This document shows, in pieces, positions 29,870 through 34,106 of a stretch of DNA of 34,106 nt. Where the stretch lies: NCBI GenBank assembly GCA_011374975.1, contig DRNU01000008.1, positions 1 through 34,106 of the forward strand, given 5' to 3'. The notes beneath the pieces were generated by a model that worked only from the letters and a program-made list of their open reading frames with translations, did no database searches and had not been told where the DNA came from. The first letter of the stretch is position 1; each line of letters starts with the position of its first letter. This DNA is from Gammaproteobacteria bacterium. GTDB taxonomy: Bacteria; Pseudomonadota; Gammaproteobacteria; DSM-19610. The position numbers and the translations under genes were made by a program.

Positions 29870-32800
29870 ATGACAAAAAAACAAACACTGCGTAAGAGCC
29901 GGACGTCGAAGCAATTGCACGCACATGACGGCCGCTTCAGGCCGGCACTGCTGTCACAGACAATCCGGCGTATCTGCCTGTATTCAGCCGGCGCCCTGAT
30001 CGGGCAGACGGTACTGGGCGGCGCGGCGCTGGCGGCACCGCAGGGCGGCCAGGTGGTCGGTGGCAGCGGCAGCATCCACCAGCACGGCAATACCACCCAT
30101 ATCCACCAGAACAGCAATTCACTCGCCATCGACTGGCAGTCGTTCGATATCTCCCGCAAGGAGACGGTGAATTTCCAGCAGCCTTCCAGTTCCTCGGCGG
30201 CGCTGAACCGGATACTCGACCAGAAGCCCAGCCAGATCTTCGGTTCCATCACGGCCAACGGCAAGGTGTTCCTGCTCAACCCGAACGGCGTTATTTTCGG
30301 CAAGACGGCCAGCGTCAATGTCGGCAGCCTGGTGGCCGGCACGCTGGACATGTCGGCGAAGGATTTCATGGCCGGTCGCTATGACCTGGCTGCACTGGCA
30401 GGCAAGGACGGCATCGTTATCAACCGCGGCCTGATCAAGGCGGCCACCGGTGGTTCCGTGACACTGGTCGGCGGCGCCGTGGTCAATGAAGGTGTCATTG
30501 TGGCGGATTATGGCCAGGTCAACCTCGCCGCCGGCCGCAAGGCCACGCTGGATTTTGACGGTGACGGCCTGATCCGTTTTGAAGTCAGCGAAGACGTGAT
30601 TGAAAACGCCGCCGGCCTGCAGGATGCCGTTCTGAACAGCGGGACCATCCAGGCACAGGGCGGCCAGGTATTGCTGACCGCGTCTGCGGCGCGTGACGTG
30701 TTTACCAATGTCGTGAACAACACCGGTGTTATCCGCGCCGGTCGTATCGACAACCAGGGCGGTGTTGTGCGCCTGGTCGGCACGGGTGGCAACACCATTC
30801 ACAGCGGTAGCATCGATGCGTCCGGCCAGGATGCTGTCTCGACGGGTGGTACCGTCCATGTGCTGGGCGACAACTCCGGCCTGTTCGGCGATGCCAGTAT
30901 TGATGTTTCCGGCGCTACCGGTGGTGGCACGGTGCTGGTGGGCGGCGATTTCCAGGGCAAAAACCCTGATATCAGGAATGCAGCGCGCACCTACATCAGT
31001 GGCAATGCAACGATCAATGCCGATGCCACTGAAAGTGGCGATGGCGGCAAGGTTATCGTGTGGGCGGACGATGTGACACGTTACTACGGCAACATCACTG
31101 CGCGTGGTGGCAGTAACGCCGGTGATGGTGGCTTTGTCGAGGTTTCCGGCAAGGTTCATCTCGTTTTCCGTGGTGGCGTGGATACCACTGCCGCCAACGG
31201 CAAAATGGGAAGGTTGTTGCTCGATCCGACCGATCTGATAATTTCGGATACACCGACCGGGACCGAAGATGGTTTGATCGATTCTTTCGGTACAGTCCCA
31301 TTTGGGGCTGGCGGCGTCACCGCGACAATTGGCGCGGGTACACTGGAAGCCCTGACAACTACTAACATAAGTCTACAAGCCACCAATTCGATTACGATCG
31401 AAAAGCTGACAACTAATAAAGGCGGGACTCCTGACGAACTGACCCTGAGCACTAACGGTACAGTGGAATTCCTTACTGGTGCCGGCGGTTTTACAATGAA
31501 TACCGGCGATACTATCAGGATTGCCGGGACTGGAAGCCTCCGTATTGATGCCATTGGATCTACGAGTGGCGGTACTGGAAGCGGTTCTGTTCAGGTCGGT
31601 GGTGTAGTAACGAACGGTGCTGGAGCGGATGTCACTGTGAGTGGTACTGACGTGACCGTGGGTAGCATAACAACAGCAGGTGCCGGATCGAGTGTCACTC
31701 TAAGCGGCACCACCAGTGTGACTGTGGACGGTGCAATTACTACAGCTGATGTCACAGCTTCGGGTACCGCGTCGGGAGGTATTGCGATCACCGCGACCAC
31801 CGGTTCTATTACGCTGAATAATAACCTTACTACAGGTAATGCGACGGTTGCCGATGCGGCCGGTGTGACAACAGCGACATCCGGTAATATCGATCTTACA
31901 GCGGTTACCGGGATTAGCGGTGCCGGCACGGTTACAACCGGTAACGCCAGTGTCGATGCTACAACGGACGATGCCGCGGATACCGCGACATCCGGAACCA
32001 TAACACTGAATGTCACGGGTGCCGGTGATGTTGGCCTGAGTACAGCTGATGCATTAACTACCGGTTCGGCTACTGTCACGACTGAAACTTCGGCCAATGA
32101 GGTGGCGACGGTCGGCGATATCGTGGTAACCAGTGCCGACAGGGTCAACAACGGTACGCCGGGTACTGCACTGGATGTGTCATTCGGTACAGCCAGCGGC
32201 AGTTCCAGTAACACGGTCGGCGCGCTGAGTATCACAACGGATGGTGGGGCCGGCGCTTTAGGCGAAATCCTGGTGACCAGTGGAGAAGCGTTAAACCTGG
32301 GCGTGTTGAACGCGGGTACCGGTGACATCGGGGTGAGCAGCGCCAGCACGATAAATGAAGCGGTAAACGACGCGACCGACAATATTGTAACAACCGGTGC
32401 GGTTACTCTGGCAGGTGCAACAGGTATCGGGAATATATCGACACTCGACATGGGGGGGGTGACGGATCTCACTCTGAATACCGGCCAGAGTTTTAACGTA
32501 AGCACCAGTGGTGTCATTACCGACCTCGCGGTGACAGTGGATCCTGGTACAACAGCTGATACCTATGCCCTGGTGGATAACGATACCGGTGCGGCCAATT
32601 TAACCTTCTCGCTGACTGACGCCGTCACAGACCTGACTGTTACCGACGTGAGTGTTGCCAGTGGAAGTCTGAATTTCGATGTGACTGGCGCTAGCGGTAA
32701 CATCAACCTGGCCTCGGTAAATACAGGTGCTGCCGGTAACCTGGCAGTGACGGCAACGACGGGTAACATCATCGACAGCGGCGTAACTACAGTAGGTGGT

Positions 32801-34106
32801 ACAGCTTCATTTACCACCAGTGCTGCGAATGCGGACATCAACCTGGCCCAACTGGCCGTGACCGGTGCCATTGATGTGAATACCAATGGTGCAACGGGTA
32901 ATGCAACGCTTGTAAACGCCACGGCAGTAGATCTGGCTGCGTCGAGCGTGGGCGGTAATCTGGACGTCACGGCGAGCACGGGTAACATCGTCGACAGTGG
33001 TACGGCAACGGTAGGTGGCACGGCCTCGTTCACCACCAGTGCCGCGAACGCAAGTATCAATCTGGCCCAACTGGCCGCGACCGGCGCCATCGATGTAAAT
33101 ACCAATGGCGCGACGGGTAATGCTGCGGTTGTAAATGCCACAGCTGTGGACCTGGCGACGTCGAACGTGGGCGGTAACCTGGACATCACGGCGACGACGG
33201 GCAGCATTACCGGCAGCGGGGCGCTGACCGTTGGTGGTAATTCAACCTTCACGGCTCCTGATGCGGCTTCGATTACGCTGGCTAATGCGGGCAATGCCTT
33301 TACCGGGTCAGTTCAGTTCCTGTCGGCGGGCACGCTGGCAAACGTGACCGTGGTGAACACCACGGCACTGGACCTGCAGGCCCTGACGCTGACGGGTAAC
33401 CTGGACGCAACGGGCGCCGGCCTGACGCAGAGCGGTGCACTCACGATAGGCGGCACAACGACCCTGGCGGCGGGTGCGGGTAACGACATCACGCTGGCCA
33501 CGGCCGGCAATGACTTCACCGGCGGCGTCGGTATCACCAGCGGCAACAATGTCACGCTGGTGGACAGTAACGACATCGACCTGTCGGCATCGAACGTAAG
33601 CGGTGACCTGGACGTCACGGCGGCAGCGGGCAACATTACCAGCAGTGGCGCGTTGACCGTTGGCGGTAATTCAACCTTTACCGTGCCGGATGCGAGTTCG
33701 ATTGCACTGACTGATGCGGGTAATGCCTTTACCGGTTCGGTACAGTTCCTGGCCTCGACCGGCACACTGGCGAACGTGACTGTGGTCAATACCGCGGCAC
33801 TGGATCTGCAGGCCCTGACGCTGACAGGTAACCTGGACGCCACAGGTGTCGGCCTGACGCAGAGCGGTGCACTTACGATAGGCGGCACAACGACCCTGGC
33901 AGCGGGTGCGGGCAACGACATTACACTGGCCACGGCCGGCAATGATTTCACCGGCGGTGTCGGTATCACCAGCGGCAACAATGTCACGCTGGCAGACAGC
34001 AATGCCATCGACCTGGCGGCATCGGCGGTCTCCGGTAATCTGAGCGTGAGCAGTGCCGGTGCCATCACCGACAGTGGCGCCCTGACAGTTGGCGGGACGA
34101 CCACAC
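29870..34106 (+). CDS. TpsA filamentous haemagglutinin-like exoprotein, N-terminal part (3' end outside window)
   Basis: The frame is open from ATG 29870 to the window end (about 1412 codons). TpsA proteins are long beta-helical exoproteins exported by TpsB, serving as adhesins, haemolysins or contact-dependent toxins. The N-terminus is a long basic signal peptide (about 55 residues, ending LGGAALA/AP). A TPS domain follows with SLAIDWQSFDI, QPSSSSAALNRIL and the NPNG motif at 137-140 (LLNPNGVIFGKTASVNVG). Near residue 455 is GRLLLDPTDLIISD, typical of large exoproteins. The rest is Thr/Ala/Gly/Asn-rich tandem repeats with TVGG and NLDVTA cores. ATG 29870 has TGAGG nine bases upstream; ATG 29855 overlaps the tpsB stop (TGATG) and is the alternative. 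Base composition shifts toward A+T at about 31200-32600. Confidence 0.93.
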   Translation, partial: MTKKQTLRKSRTSKQLHAHDGRFRPALLSQTIRRICLYSAGALIGQTVLGGAALAAPQGGQVVGGSGSIHQHGNTTHIHQNSNSLAIDWQSFDISRKETVNFQQPSSSSAALNRILDQKPSQIFGSITANGKVFLLNPNGVIFGKTASVNVGSLVAGTLDMSAKDFMAGRYDLAALAGKDGIVINRGLIKAATGGSVTLVGGAVVNEGVIVADYGQVNLAAGRKATLDFDGDGLIRFEVSEDVIENAAGLQDAVLNSGTIQAQGGQVLLTASAARDVFTNVVNNTGVIRAGRIDNQGGVVRLVGTGGNTIHSGSIDASGQDAVSTGGTVHVLGDNSGLFGDASIDVSGATGGGTVLVGGDFQGKNPDIRNAARTYISGNATINADATESGDGGKVIVWADDVTRYYGNITARGGSNAGDGGFVEVSGKVHLVFRGGVDTTAANGKMGRLLLDPTDLIISDTPTGTEDGLIDSFGTVPFGAGGVTATIGAGTLEALTTTNISLQATNSITIEKLTTNKGGTPDELTLSTNGTVEFLTGAGGFTMNTGDTIRIAGTGSLRIDAIGSTSGGTGSGSVQVGGVVTNGAGADVTVSGTDVTVGSITTAGAGSSVTLSGTTSVTVDGAITTADVTASGTASGGIAITATTGSITLNNNLTTGNATVADAAGVTTATSGNIDLTAVTGISGAGTVTTGNASVDATTDDAADTATSGTITLNVTGAGDVGLSTADALTTGSATVTTETSANEVATVGDIVVTSADRVNNGTPGTALDVSFGTASGSSSNTVGALSITTDGGAGALGEILVTSGEALNLGVLNAGTGDIGVSSASTINEAVNDATDNIVTTGAVTLAGATGIGNISTLDMGGVTDLTLNTGQSFNVSTSGVITDLAVTVDPGTTADTYALVDNDTGAANLTFSLTDAVTDLTVTDVSVASGSLNFDVTGASGNINLASVNTGAAGNLAVTATTGNIIDSGVTTVGGTASFTTSAANADINLAQLAVTGAIDVNTNGATGNATLVNATAVDLAASSVGGNLDVTASTGNIVDSGTATVGGTASFTTSAANASINLAQLAATGAIDVNTNGATGNAAVVNATAVDLATSNVGGNLDITATTGSITGSGALTVGGNSTFTAPDAASITLANAGNAFTGSVQFLSAGTLANVTVVNTTALDLQALTLTGNLDATGAGLTQSGALTIGGTTTLAAGAGNDITLATAGNDFTGGVGITSGNNVTLVDSNDIDLSASNVSGDLDVTAAAGNITSSGALTVGGNSTFTVPDASSIALTDAGNAFTGSVQFLASTGTLANVTVVNTAALDLQALTLTGNLDATGVGLTQSGALTIGGTTTLAAGAGNDITLATAGNDFTGGVGITSGNNVTLADSNAIDLAASAVSGNLSVSSAGAITDSGALTVGGTTT
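32452..32459 (+). repeat. G8 homopolymer inside tpsA
   Basis: Eight consecutive G follow ATG-start-like codon AT at 32450-32451, read in frame as Met-Gly-Gly-Val. The frame is open on both sides at this length, so gain or loss of one base would truncate the exoprotein. It is a candidate slippage site or, equally, a place prone to sequencing error. Confidence 0.8.
32735..33172 (+). repeat. Two tandem 219-bp repeats in tpsA
   Basis: Units 32735-32953 and 32954-33172 (73 codons each) both begin with GGTAA[CT]CTGG and encode a GNLDVTA-start module with TGNI-DSG, TVGGTASFTTSAAN, INLAQLA and GAIDVNTNGATGNA. The period is an exact multiple of three, so copy-number change would preserve the frame. 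Differences are mostly synonymous or conservative. Confidence 0.88.
33173..34033 (+). repeat. Two tandem longer repeats (429 and 432 bp) in tpsA, third copy starting at 34034
   Basis: Units 33173-33601 and 33602-34033 start with the same GNLD/GDLD module as the 219-bp repeats and continue with SGALTVGGNSTFT, DAGNAFTGSVQFL, TLANVTVVNT, LDLQALTLTGNLDATG and GLTQSGALTIGGTTTLAAG. The second unit has one extra codon (ASTGTL instead of SAGTL). A further unit begins at 34034 (GNLSVSSAGAITDSGALTVGG) and runs past the window end. Confidence 0.88.

Noticed and set aside
31591-34104. Several long minus-strand open frames opposite tpsA (for example 31591-32517, 32563-33294, 33313-34104)
   Set aside because: They are Val/Thr/Pro/Ala-rich low-complexity translations that mirror the repetitive coding strand, which itself has a continuous frame with signal peptide, TPS domain and NPNG motif.
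32735-34106. CRISPR-like regular repeats
   Set aside because: Units of 219-432 bp are coding, in frame and have no spacers; they are protein repeats of TpsA.

Overview
The window is about 60% G+C by eye and gene-dense. It reads as chromosomal DNA of a gammaproteobacterium: the order LysR / leuC-leuD-leuB-asd-fimV is the classic gammaproteobacterial (pseudomonad/Chromatiales-like) arrangement, and YggX and FimV are largely gammaproteobacterial families. I cannot name the genus. No gene-free stretch exceeds 300 bases; the longest gaps are 12009-12246, 3294-3493, 27852-28040 and 13654-13819, and each is described below.

Region 1 (1-3493) is housekeeping. It holds the 3' end of metE, an AmrS/PflA-like radical SAM protein with a Cys-rich tail, and yggX. 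Convergent to these is a two-gene unit of a HesB/IscA-type Fe-S protein overlapping an ATP-grasp ligase, followed by a perfect 21-bp inverted repeat. Region 2 (3494-11490) is leucine and aspartate-family biosynthesis: a divergent LysR regulator, leuCDB, asd, then the polar peptidoglycan-binding hub protein fimV, closed by a long bidirectional terminator.

Region 3 (11499-27851) is a type VI secretion (T6SS) locus holding only the membrane-complex and post-translational control half. tssJ lies on the minus strand; tagH(fha)-tssK-tssL-tssM-tagF-pppA-ppkA and a second SUMF1/FGE-fold gene lie on the plus strand, with overlaps or gaps of a few bases from tagF onward. No sheath, tube, ClpV, VgrG or effector gene is present. 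The notable part is the phospho-threonine circuit. PpkA is a very large (about 1592 aa) kinase: cytoplasmic kinase, one membrane helix, about 850 residues of helical repeats predicted to be periplasmic, and a C-terminal FGE-sulfatase-like domain. This looks like a natural fusion of PpkA with a TagR-type sensor domain. Its cytoplasmic N-terminus carries three copies of a D-x-D-[RK]-T motif that also occurs once at the N-terminus of TssL, in the place where TssL is phosphorylated and bound by Fha in Agrobacterium. Both FGE-like domains lack the catalytic cysteine pair, so they are probably binding modules.

Region 4 (27852-34106) is a two-partner secretion system. It has an AT-rich promoter region with a 7-bp dyad and a potentially structured leader, a TpsB (FhaC/ShlB) outer-membrane transporter, and the first about 1412 codons of a TpsA filamentous haemagglutinin-like exoprotein that runs off the window. 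The TpsA is built from tandem repeats (219, 219, 429 and 432 bp units in phase) and contains an in-frame run of eight G. Its C-terminus, which would tell an adhesin from a contact-dependent toxin, lies outside the window.
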